Positions 55,105-62,612 of a stretch of DNA of 64,000 nucleotides are shown here, piece after piece (within the stretch, counting starts at the first letter, position 1; every line of letters begins with the position of its first letter). Position numbers and translations under genes: made by a program. The stretch is from Microcoleus vaginatus_C (lineage in GTDB: Bacteria; Cyanobacteriota; Cyanobacteriia; Cyanobacteriales; Microcoleaceae), in the NCBI GenBank assembly GCA_040004035.1, contig JAMPLN010000012.1, one strand, 5' to 3'. Below the pieces are notes generated by a model that worked only from the letters and a program-made list of their open reading frames with translations, did no database searches and was not told the origin of the DNA.

Positions 55105-55968
55105 ATGACAGCAATATTACCGCCTTGGATAGTTTTAGACTCCCTATTGCACAACTGGCTACTAGAAGATATCGGTAGGGGCGATCGCACAACAGCGGCC
55201 TTATTTCCCGCAAACAGCATCCAGGGTACAGCTAAATGGATAGTCAAAGAAGCTGGAGTCATTGCCGGATTGCCAATTGCCGATCGCACATTTAAACTTT
55301 TAGACAGCAGCCTCAGTTTCATCCCCCAAGTACCAGAAGGGAAACTGTGCGAAAAAGGAGAAGTAATTGCCGAAATTTCCGGCAATTTCGATGCGCTGCT
55401 AACCGGAGAAAGAGTAGCATTAAACTTGGCAATGCGTTTGAGCGGCATCGCTACTTTAACTCAAAAATATGTTGACAAAATTGCCGATTTGCCCGTGCAA
55501 TTAGTGGATACGCGCAAGACAACGCCGGGATTGAGATTGTTGGAAAAATACGCAACTCAAGTCGGCGGTGCTAGCAATCACCGGATGGGATTAGATGACG
55601 CGGTGATGATTAAAGACAATCACATTGCGGCGGCTGGGGGAATTGCAGAGGCGATCGCCCTAATTCGCAATTCTATCCCCTATCCGCTGACAATCGAAGT
55701 CGAAACCGAAACTCTGGCTGAGGTAGAGACAGCTTTGCAGCATAAAGCCGATATTATCATGTTAGATAATATGTCCTTTGATTTGATGCGACAGGCAGTG
55801 GCAATAATTCGCCAAAAGAGTGATCGGGTAAAAATTGAAGCTTCCGGCAATGTTACTTTAGAAACAATTAGAAGTGTAGCCGAAACCGGAGTTGACTATA
55901 TTTCTACCAGTGCTCCGATTACGCGATCGACTTGGCTGGATTTGAGCATGAAAATTCAGAGTCATTAG
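55105..55968 (+). CDS. nadC: Nicotinate-nucleotide pyrophosphorylase (carboxylating)
   Basis: About 287 residues. Makes nicotinate mononucleotide from quinolinate and PRPP in NAD synthesis. Motifs: LLEDIGRGDRTT, AEISGN, LVDTRKTTPGLRLLEKYA, VGGASNHRMGLDDAVMIKDN and the C-terminal YISTSAPITRS. ATG 55105 fits the family start; the frame is open 30 codons earlier. Runs into a heptamer repeat at its stop. Confidence 0.96.
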   Translation: MTAILPPWIVLDSLLHNWLLEDIGRGDRTTAALFPANSIQGTAKWIVKEAGVIAGLPIADRTFKLLDSSLSFIPQVPEGKLCEKGEVIAEISGNFDALLTGERVALNLAMRLSGIATLTQKYVDKIADLPVQLVDTRKTTPGLRLLEKYATQVGGASNHRMGLDDAVMIKDNHIAAAGGIAEAIALIRNSIPYPLTIEVETETLAEVETALQHKADIIMLDNMSFDLMRQAVAIIRQKSDRVKIEASGNVTLETIRSVAETGVDYISTSAPITRSTWLDLSMKIQSH

Positions 55969-56123
55969 TCATTAGTCAGCAGTCATAAGTGATAGAAAAT
56001 ATTGCCAATACCCAATCAAGCTTTAATAGCCTCTTTATTCTTTAGTCCCCATCGGTTCGGACTTCGTTTGACTATTAAGCGATTTGAATCGCCGAATAAT
56101 TCCAGAGGGAACTTATCTCTTAG

Positions 56124-56151
56124 CTAATGACTAATGACTAATGACTAATGA
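56124..56151. repeat. Heptamer tandem repeat (CTAATGA)4
   Basis: Four perfect CTAATGA units just before the stop at 56155. A TCATTAG array at 55963-55982 downstream of nadC is the inverted form. Confidence 0.8.
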
Positions 56152-56154
56152 CTT

Positions 56155-57189
56155 TTAACAATGATTTGAGATAAAATGAACCCAAAAATTCCCGTCAGGC
56201 ATACAGAGGCTGCGGATTAAGCGGTAAGTATAGTGCAAGTAAGCACCGCTGATACTTGTATCGTAGCCACTTCGGAACCACTCACCATAGGGATCGTGAA
56301 CGAAGAATCCCTCGCTGTCGTAGCCTGATGCAACTATAATGTGACCGAAAGACGTGAAGTATCCGTGGATGACAGCAGGATTTCCGCTGGCTAGCCAATC
56401 TTGAACGTCATCAATAGTTGCATTCTCGGTAAAGAAATCTTGAGCGCCGTAATCTCTAACAATCTTTGCTAAATCGTAGGGGTCCCAGCGACTGTAACCT
56501 TTGGCGATCGCATATTCGTAGAGTTCGTCTTCATATTGCCCGCTTTGTTTGCGCCGTGGCACTTTCAAAAAGTCCATACACATCGCTAATGAAGTTACAT
56601 TGCAAGAACCTGTAGGATTGTTCAAGTTATCCATTTGCGATTTATAAGGAATGCCAAGCCTGACAGTTGGGGGATTCGGTTTAGGAAAAAACAGAACGCT
56701 CTCTTGAGTAATTTGAGCGTGTGCTCCAAAAACATACCAAATTCCTGAACCTTTGAAAGACTCGTTGCGGAGAGCAACTCTGATGTGACCGCGAGCCGGA
56801 GCAAAAGCCAGGATCTCAAACTCTTTTCCGGCTGGTATTACTTGTTTTTCCGAGTCGTGAAGTTGAGAAGACGCCAGCGGTTTTGATTTAAAAATGGTGT
56901 CTCTGAGCGTTTTCAGGATCAGCGGATGTGTGGGAATCTCCTCTGGTTTGGTTTCAATCAGCTTTTTGGCTGTGACTGCTCCCAAAAAACCTGGTTCGCC
57001 GCACTTCATCAGAGTTTGAAATCGGTGGAGGGTGGCCGTAGAGAGAGGGCCAAAAATTCCGTCTACGGGAGGCTTCAGTAAACCCAGGTCAATGAGGCGG
57101 CTTTGAATTTGACCACTGAGTTCGTCGTCTGCAGCAATTGCCTTGGCATCGTACCTAATGTTTGAGTTGAGAAAGTTTTGTAATTTCAT
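56155..57189 (-). CDS. C39-like peptidase with N-terminal peptidoglycan-binding domain
   Basis: 344 residues. Residues about 25-85 are a PG_binding_1 domain (LIDLGLLKPPVDGIFGPLST). A SH3-like middle follows. From about 185 a Peptidase_C39_2 domain has the catalytic Cys in NPTGSCNVTSLAM (about 195), His in SFGHIIVASGYD (about 281) and Asp in FVHDPYGEW. No signal peptide is visible. A cell-wall-related or bacteriocin-type cysteine peptidase; substrate unknown. Confidence 0.8.
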   Translation of the reverse strand: MKLQNFLNSNIRYDAKAIAADDELSGQIQSRLIDLGLLKPPVDGIFGPLSTATLHRFQTLMKCGEPGFLGAVTAKKLIETKPEEIPTHPLILKTLRDTIFKSKPLASSQLHDSEKQVIPAGKEFEILAFAPARGHIRVALRNESFKGSGIWYVFGAHAQITQESVLFFPKPNPPTVRLGIPYKSQMDNLNNPTGSCNVTSLAMCMDFLKVPRRKQSGQYEDELYEYAIAKGYSRWDPYDLAKIVRDYGAQDFFTENATIDDVQDWLASGNPAVIHGYFTSFGHIIVASGYDSEGFFVHDPYGEWFRSGYDTSISGAYLHYTYRLIRSLCMPDGNFWVHFISNHC

Positions 57190-57215
57190 GCTTGCGTGCC
57201 CCTGTCAATCAATTT

Positions 57216-57505
57216 TAGATTCTAGATTTTAGATTTTAGATTTTAGAATTACGATCGCCGATAAATCTGGTTTCCCTAGACTCAATTGCTTGCTCGTCCA
57301 TAATTCCCAGTTTATCGTCTCATAAAATTACGGTAATTTTACCGAGCAATCGATTTTAGATTTTAGATTTTAGATTTTAGATTTTAGATTTTAGATTTTA
57401 GAATTACGATCGCCGATAAATCTGGTTTCCCCAGACTAAATTGCTGACTCGTCAATAATTCCCAGTTTCTCGTCTCATAAAATTACGGTAATTTTGCCGA
57501 TCGCC
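57216..57505. repeat. Two 155-bp tandem copies with ATTTTAG heptamer arrays
   Basis: The block (ATTTTAG)n + AATTACGATCGCCGATAAAT + TCTCATAAAATTACGGTAAT occurs twice, 155 bases apart (core starts 57247 and 57402). The first has 3-4 heptamers, the second 6. Non-coding; nothing else is seen up to 57693. Confidence 0.8.
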
Positions 57506-57693
57506 CGTACCTTAAAGGCTTCATATTAATTATTTGACACAAAACCTTCAAGGCGCGGGTCGATCGAATTTCACGCACTATTGACTAAAAATCCCTCGTG
57601 CGCGTTGACATTGTTTCTGCCGAATGCCGAATGCCGTTGGATGCCTCAAAAGCAGAGGGATGGGAGAATTGCCCTGTTGAGGCGATGTCCAAT

Positions 57694-59022
57694 TTATGCT
57701 TCGTCGGGACGAATTACCACAACACCCATCGCGTCGGGAGACAGATATTTGACGGCGGCTTCTCGGAGATCCTCGGCAGTCTGAGCTTGGATGCAGGCGG
57801 CATAGTTGAGGGCGGGAGCGATATCTCCTACCATCGACTGATAGTAACCGTACAAATTTGCTCGATCGCTCGGAGTTTCGTTACCAAAGATAAACCGATT
57901 TGCTACTTGAGTGCGGATGCGGGAAATTTCGGCATCTGTCACCAGTTCGGTTTGGAGAGTGCGGATGTGTTGGACGATCGCAGCTTCCACTGCTGCCAAG
58001 TTTTCTGTCGGTAGTTGAGCGGAAATTGAGAATACTCCGCCGAGTCGCTGAGTCATGTTGCTGACCGAAATTGATGAGACTAGCCCTTTTTCTTCCCGCA
58101 AATCCTGAACCAAGCGAGTTGTGCGGCCGTGACCCAATATTGTCGCCAAAACGTCGAGGGCATAAGTTTCTGACATTTCCATGAAACCAGGCACTCGCCA
58201 CATCACGATCAGTCGGGCTTGCTGAAGGGAAGAGTCTACAAATTCGCGGCGGACTGTTTCTGTAAACGGCGATTCTTGGCCGTAGTTCAGAATTTGGGAT
58301 TCTGGGTGAAAGTTGCCGACAGCAGGCACATTGATTTTGTTGTGTTGTGCTGTACTTTTTGCTGCAAAACTGTCTGCGACAATTTCTATTAGTTGCTCGA
58401 CTGGCAAATTGCCTACAGCTACGGCTGTCATCGCCCCTGGGTGATATCTGCTGCTGTGGAAATCCCGCATTTGTTGGGCTGTCAACTGTTCGATTACCGC
58501 AGTCGGGCCGAGTACCGGTCGCTTGTAGGGCAGGACTTCAAAGGCTAATTCCATCGATCGCTGATAGGTACGGCGGCGGGGATTGTCTTCCGATCGTCTA
58601 ATTTCTTCTAAGACTACCAGCCGTTCGCGATCGAAGGCGTCGTCGGGAATGCTGGCGTTGAGCAACACATCGACTTGCAGGGGAGCTAGTTCGGCAAAAT
58701 CTTTAGGAGCTGTGGTGATGTAATAGTTAGTGTAATCTTGGCTGGTGGCAGCATTGGTGACAGCGCCGCGCTGCTCGATCGCGCGCTCAAATTCGCCACT
58801 GGGAATGCTCGGAGTTCCCTTAAAAATCATGTGTTCTAAAAAGTGAGCCATGCCGTTAATGTCGTCTGGTTCGACGGCTGAGCCTAAATTGAGCCACACG
58901 CTGAGGTTAACAGCATCGACCGGCAAGTGTTCGGCTATAACGGTGAGGCCGTTGGGGAAATGGCGGATTGTTGGGGCGTTGAGGGGCGATCGGGCGGAGG
59001 TTTTGAGTAGGGTTGATGTCAT
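57694..59022 (-). CDS. M16 family zinc peptidase (processing-peptidase type)
   Basis: About 442 residues. The zinc motif is HFLEHM in NGMAHFLEHMIFKGT, the metal Glu lies in the RERLVVLEEIRRSED helix, and the C-terminal domain has the LREEKGLVSSI and NETPSDRANLYGYYQ features. The ATG 59022 gives MTSTLLKTSARSPLNAPTIR; the longer frame adds 65 residues with no family match. A complete member; its N-terminal half resembles the peptidase at the left edge of the window (same HFLEHMIFKGT). Confidence 0.93.
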   Translation of the reverse strand: MTSTLLKTSARSPLNAPTIRHFPNGLTVIAEHLPVDAVNLSVWLNLGSAVEPDDINGMAHFLEHMIFKGTPSIPSGEFERAIEQRGAVTNAATSQDYTNYYITTAPKDFAELAPLQVDVLLNASIPDDAFDRERLVVLEEIRRSEDNPRRRTYQRSMELAFEVLPYKRPVLGPTAVIEQLTAQQMRDFHSSRYHPGAMTAVAVGNLPVEQLIEIVADSFAAKSTAQHNKINVPAVGNFHPESQILNYGQESPFTETVRREFVDSSLQQARLIVMWRVPGFMEMSETYALDVLATILGHGRTTRLVQDLREEKGLVSSISVSNMTQRLGGVFSISAQLPTENLAAVEAAIVQHIRTLQTELVTDAEISRIRTQVANRFIFGNETPSDRANLYGYYQSMVGDIAPALNYAACIQAQTAEDLREAAVKYLSPDAMGVVVIRPDEA

Positions 59023-59311
59023 TGCGCTTTTAAATTGATCTTGTTCTCTATATCTTAAAGGGTCTTTAACGAAGGGCTCAGTGAGAAGCAGCCGATCGAC
59101 TGGTGGCTGGTGGCTGCTGGAGATGACAACTGGCGCGAGGGAAATACAAGATCGGTGAGGGCGATCCTCTTCTCCAAGCTTCGCCAACGGGCGATCGGAA
59201 ATCACTGCGATCGACAAAACAAAAGTTGATGTGTTAAAAGTTGCAAGTTATAGTCTACTTTGAATTTAGCCTTTAATCCCTTCTTTTCGGATTCAATTTT
59301 CGGAGTTGCAA

Positions 59312-59707
59312 ATGCAATTTGAGTTTCTGATTCCAAAACGCCCTGTATCTTTGCAAACGAGGCAGAGAAGCAAGCTACAGGATTGGCGAGCATTTGTGCG
59401 TGCAGAAGCCTTAAAAACTTGGGTAGGAACTCCTTATTCAGGAAATGTTCATTTAGCTTTAGTGTACCTTTATGATGCTGACCCAGTTGACACTGACAAT
59501 ATAATAAAGCCCATACAGGATGCACTAATTGGGTTAGTTTATGAGGATGATTCACTTGTGACAGATGTGGAGTCCCATCGTCGCTCGCTTAGTGACACGT
59601 TTGACGTTGCTTTATGTCCGTCATTGTTGCTCCGTGGCATAATATCTGGCAGTGAGTGCGTTTACGTTAGAATAAATTCAGCAAAAGCATTAGAGAGTTA
59701 TCTATGA
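59312..59707 (+). CDS. RusA-like Holliday-junction resolvase family protein
   Basis: 131 residues. DPVDTDNIIKPIQDALIGLV with EDDSLV is the RusA core, with the conserved Asp residues (D, DxDN, D) that bind Mg. RusA resolves Holliday junctions as a dimer. The ATG at 59312 has GGAG 5 bases before it and is preferred to a TTG at 59306. It overlaps the next gene by 4 bases (ATGA). The small size and lack of prophage context are notable. Confidence 0.8.
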   Translation: MQFEFLIPKRPVSLQTRQRSKLQDWRAFVRAEALKTWVGTPYSGNVHLALVYLYDADPVDTDNIIKPIQDALIGLVYEDDSLVTDVESHRRSLSDTFDVALCPSLLLRGIISGSECVYVRINSAKALESYL

Positions 59708-60375
59708 CCGCTAAATTAATACACGACAAATCAGTATCTAAAATTGCCGAAAAATACCGACAAGCAGGCTATACAGTATTGGTTGACCCTGAACCAGAAG
59801 ACATCCCTTTCGATTTAGGGACATATCGTCCAAATTTGATTGTAAACAAGAACGAAGCCGAAGGTTATATAATCGAATTCAACGGTTCGGGCAGGCAAAC
59901 ATCTATAGATAGGTTGAAAGAGATTGCTGAAATAGTTTCTGAACATACTGGCTGGCGTTTCTTGTTAATTAATGAAGAAGATGCTTTACTGAAAGACAAC
60001 TCCAATGAAGGAAATCTATTATCTTGGCAACAAATTTTTACTAGAAAAACACAGGGTGAACGTCTAATTTCATTAGGAGAAAATGAAGGCGCGTTTTTAT
60101 CACTTTGGGGAATACTTGAAGCACTTTTGCGTAGACGAGCGGAGGAGGTTACTATTCCAATTGAAAGATTTCCCACTGTATCTCTCATCAAACATATGTA
60201 TTCGCAAGGAGAACTTTCAATAGAAGAGTACGATCGAGCAATGCTACTTTTAAGCGTAAGAAACCGATTTATTCATGGATTTGAAGCGCCCGAAGTCAAT
60301 GAGTCTGTATCTGAATTGCTCGCCCTTGTCAATGAATTAATCAGTTTATGGGCACCACAGTTATCTCAGTCCTAA
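59704..60375 (+). CDS. Restriction-endonuclease-like domain fused to HEPN-like domain
   Basis: 223 residues, coupled to the RusA-like gene by ATGA. The N-terminal half (about 10-95) looks like an archaeal-Holliday-resolvase/REase fold (YRQAGYTVLVDPEPEDIPF, YRPNLIV, GYIIEFN, LINEEDALLK). Expected PD and ExK residues read RPN and EFN, so the nuclease may be inactive. The C-terminal half is all-helical with the HEPN RNase-type motif RNRFIHGF (R186, H191; R-x4-H). Thus this may be a toxin or a sensor for nucleic acid damage. Function is inferred only from motifs. Confidence 0.65.
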   Translation: MTAKLIHDKSVSKIAEKYRQAGYTVLVDPEPEDIPFDLGTYRPNLIVNKNEAEGYIIEFNGSGRQTSIDRLKEIAEIVSEHTGWRFLLINEEDALLKDNSNEGNLLSWQQIFTRKTQGERLISLGENEGAFLSLWGILEALLRRRAEEVTIPIERFPTVSLIKHMYSQGELSIEEYDRAMLLLSVRNRFIHGFEAPEVNESVSELLALVNELISLWAPQLSQS

Positions 60376-60419
60376 AAGGTTTGGCAATAAGTCCTGAGTT
60401 TTTTTGGTGACAGCAAAAG

Positions 60420-61307
60420 ATGGAAAATCTAAAATTGCATAAAAGCTTAGTATTTCCACAAGCAGCTTTTCAACGATTTTGGCGATCGACTTCGGGGAAA
60501 ATCGGCTTAATTTTGACTGTAGCGCTGATGATCTCGGCACTGTTGGCCCCCCTACTTTCTCCTTACGATTCGGCGGTCGATCGAGATTATTTGTCGCGCT
60601 TGGTGGCTCCTAGCGCTAAACATTGGTTTGGCACCGACGGTTTGGGGCGAGATTTGTTGGTGCGGGTGTGGCACGGATTGGGGATCTCTTTAGTCGTCAG
60701 CCTGGTTTCTGTGGGTGCGGGTTTAATTGTGGGAGCGCTTTTGGGGCTGGTGGCGGGGTATTTTCGGGGGTTGCTGGAAATTGCGATCGGCACTTTGGCG
60801 GATATTTTGCTAGCTTTTCCTTCGATTTTACTGGCGATCGGCGTTGTTACCGTCACCGGGCCGAGCCTGCAAAGTGTAATTATCGCTGTCAGCCTCGTGC
60901 AAATTCCGATTTACATCCGCTTAACTCGCAGTATGGTGCTGTCTCTGCGGGAACAAGAATTTGTTTTGGCTGTCAAGGCCTTGGGCGCCAGCGACTTGCG
61001 GATTATTTTTCGCCACATTTTGCCGGGAAGTCTGGCGCCTCTAGTTGTACAAGCAACTCTTTCGACTGGTACGGCGACACTAGAAGCTGCCGGTTTGGGT
61101 TTTTTGGGTTTGGGCGCACAGCCGCCGGTTCCTGAGTTGGGGACGATGCTTTCTGATGCTTTTAAGGGCGGATACGCTCTTTCTTCTCCTTGGACTATTT
61201 TGTTTCCCGGTTTGCTGATTACCTTGACTGTTCTGGGTTTCAATCTTTTGGGCGACGGGCTGCGAGACGCTTTAGACCCCAGATCCAATGCTGCGGCAAG
61301 GAAATAG
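60420..61307 (+). CDS. DppC-type ABC transporter permease
   Basis: 295 residues, six membrane helices. The OppC/DppC N-terminal segment (FWRSTSGKIGLILTVALMIS), AKHWFGTDGLGRDLLVRVWHG and the EAA motif region VLAVKALGASDLRIIFRHIL-P are typical of peptide/nickel permeases. No partner permease, ATPase or substrate-binding protein lies next to it, so this is an orphan subunit. Confidence 0.9.
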   Translation: MENLKLHKSLVFPQAAFQRFWRSTSGKIGLILTVALMISALLAPLLSPYDSAVDRDYLSRLVAPSAKHWFGTDGLGRDLLVRVWHGLGISLVVSLVSVGAGLIVGALLGLVAGYFRGLLEIAIGTLADILLAFPSILLAIGVVTVTGPSLQSVIIAVSLVQIPIYIRLTRSMVLSLREQEFVLAVKALGASDLRIIFRHILPGSLAPLVVQATLSTGTATLEAAGLGFLGLGAQPPVPELGTMLSDAFKGGYALSSPWTILFPGLLITLTVLGFNLLGDGLRDALDPRSNAAARK

Positions 61308-61332
61308 CAATATTCAGAACTTACGCAGCAAG

Positions 61333-61358
61333 CACAGTATTTGAGCCATACTGTGCCT
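61333..61358 (+). terminator. Inverted repeat after the permease gene
   Basis: GCACAGTAT and ATACTGTGC pair perfectly around a TTGAGCC loop, 26 bases after the stop. No T-run, so weak as a terminator. Confidence 0.35.
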
Positions 61359-61393
61359 CCTCTAAAAAATTGTTTAGGTATGCTCAAACTTTT

Positions 61394-61666
61394 GGCGGGA
61401 GTTGAAGGCATTTCAAAGTCGTAGCCTGGGCTGCCGACTGAGGTGATACCCGCTATGACTGGCTGCATTAAGATTGGTCCGGATAGGCGGCTGTCGCGCC
61501 CGATCGCGATCGTTAATTCTGCGACTGATTTATTGACTTTTTGCACCAGCCAACTCACAAAGGCTTGACCCAAAATTGTCGCCATTTCCGGGGTGGGGTT
61601 AACCTGTTCCTCTGGAACGCCTTCGAGGGCGATACCGCCAAGGTCTGAACCATGTTGCAGCTTTTT
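61394..61666 (-). pseudogene. Phosphoglucomutase/phosphomannomutase N-terminal fragment
   Basis: A frame starting right after an in-frame TGA reads KLQHGSDLGGIALEGVPEEQ then VNPTPEMATILGQAFVSWL and TIAIGRDSRLSGP, TSVGSPGYDFEMPSTPA, the beginning of a cyanobacterial phosphoglucomutase/phosphomannomutase. After STPA the match ends. The fragment has no active-site Ser and both ends are cut. It sits between the permease and the IS1 remnant. Confidence 0.75.
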
Positions 61667-61756
61667 TCAGTTGTAGTTTGGCAAAATAATCAATAGTATT
61701 TTGGTAGTCCTGCATAGTAATGATAATCAAGCTTTTTGCTCTCTACATAAACTAGC

Positions 61757-62549
61757 GTTGGTAGTCATGCACAGTAAAAATATCGTTTTATTATGCCAAA
61801 ATTATAGTGAGATCCACAGTTATAAATTCCCCCAATATGGTAAAAGCAGTTTTTTTGAGAAAGACAAGGTTTTACGAACCAAACGAGAAATTCGCTTCCG
61901 TAAAGTATTATTAAGTGTTTCAATATGACTGGTTTTTCCCGATTATTTACCTACGAGTCGCTGTCTTTTAAAAGGTAGCACTTCTGAATAAGATTCCCAA
62001 AATTTAGTATAACAAACAGCACATTGTCTATAGACAGGAGGTAAAGATTGCCAGAGCATGGACGCAGATTTTTTTGAGCGTTCTTCAATATAAAGTCCAA
62101 CAATTTTACGGGTATTTCGATCGAAATCTATCCAGAACCATTGCTTTTTTAGCTTGTTTTTGTTTGACAATTGACACATTTTATATACCTGTAAAGTCAA
62201 TGTATTTTTCGGTGTTTTCATCGCCAAATTTTTCCCAGAAATTTCGGCATACTTTTTATTTACATAATTGTTAAGCTATCGAATGGATACCCCCGTAGCT
62301 CTAGCAATTCCGGCTCAATAAGTTTTTTCTAAAATCAGCCGCTCAATTAAGGATTTAGTTTAGAAGTGGAACCTGCTTATATTGAGGATTTTCAATCTTC
62401 ATGACGCCTACAATTTTTACACTTAAATCGCTGTTTACCGTAATAAATTTTTCCATTAAAAAAAACGCTTTGACAATTAAGACAGTCCATACTTTTACCT
62501 CAAAAAGTTATGTTGATTTAATATTAAACCATTACTGTGCATCGCTATC
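61757..62549 (-). mobile_element. Decayed IS1-family insertion sequence
   Basis: About 793 bp, near the 768 bp of IS1. On the minus strand, an InsA-like start (MDCLNCQSVFFNGKIYYGKQ then RFKCKNCRRH) is soon broken by stops. The InsB part follows: LYIEERSKKSASMLWQSLPP, VYRQCAVCYTKFWESYSEVL, a TAA at 61949-61951 where Glu is expected (K-stop-SGKTSHIE), then LNNTLRKRISRLVRKTLSFS, with a later frameshift. End repeats GGTAGTCATGCACAGTAA at 61760 and its inverted form GATAGCGATGCACAGTAATG at 62529-62548. A second related end (GGTAGTCCTGCATAGTAA) lies at 61710, 50 bases outside. Not functional. Confidence 0.85.
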
Positions 62550-62612
62550 AAAGCATTTAACTACTTGCGGGACATATTAGTAGAGCAAGGATTCCTCGCC
62601 CTACTAACAGCC

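Noticed and set aside
60911..61585. 224-residue frame on the minus strand
   Set aside because: Its first 65 residues are the real phosphoglucomutase fragment; the rest is the antisense of the permease gene.
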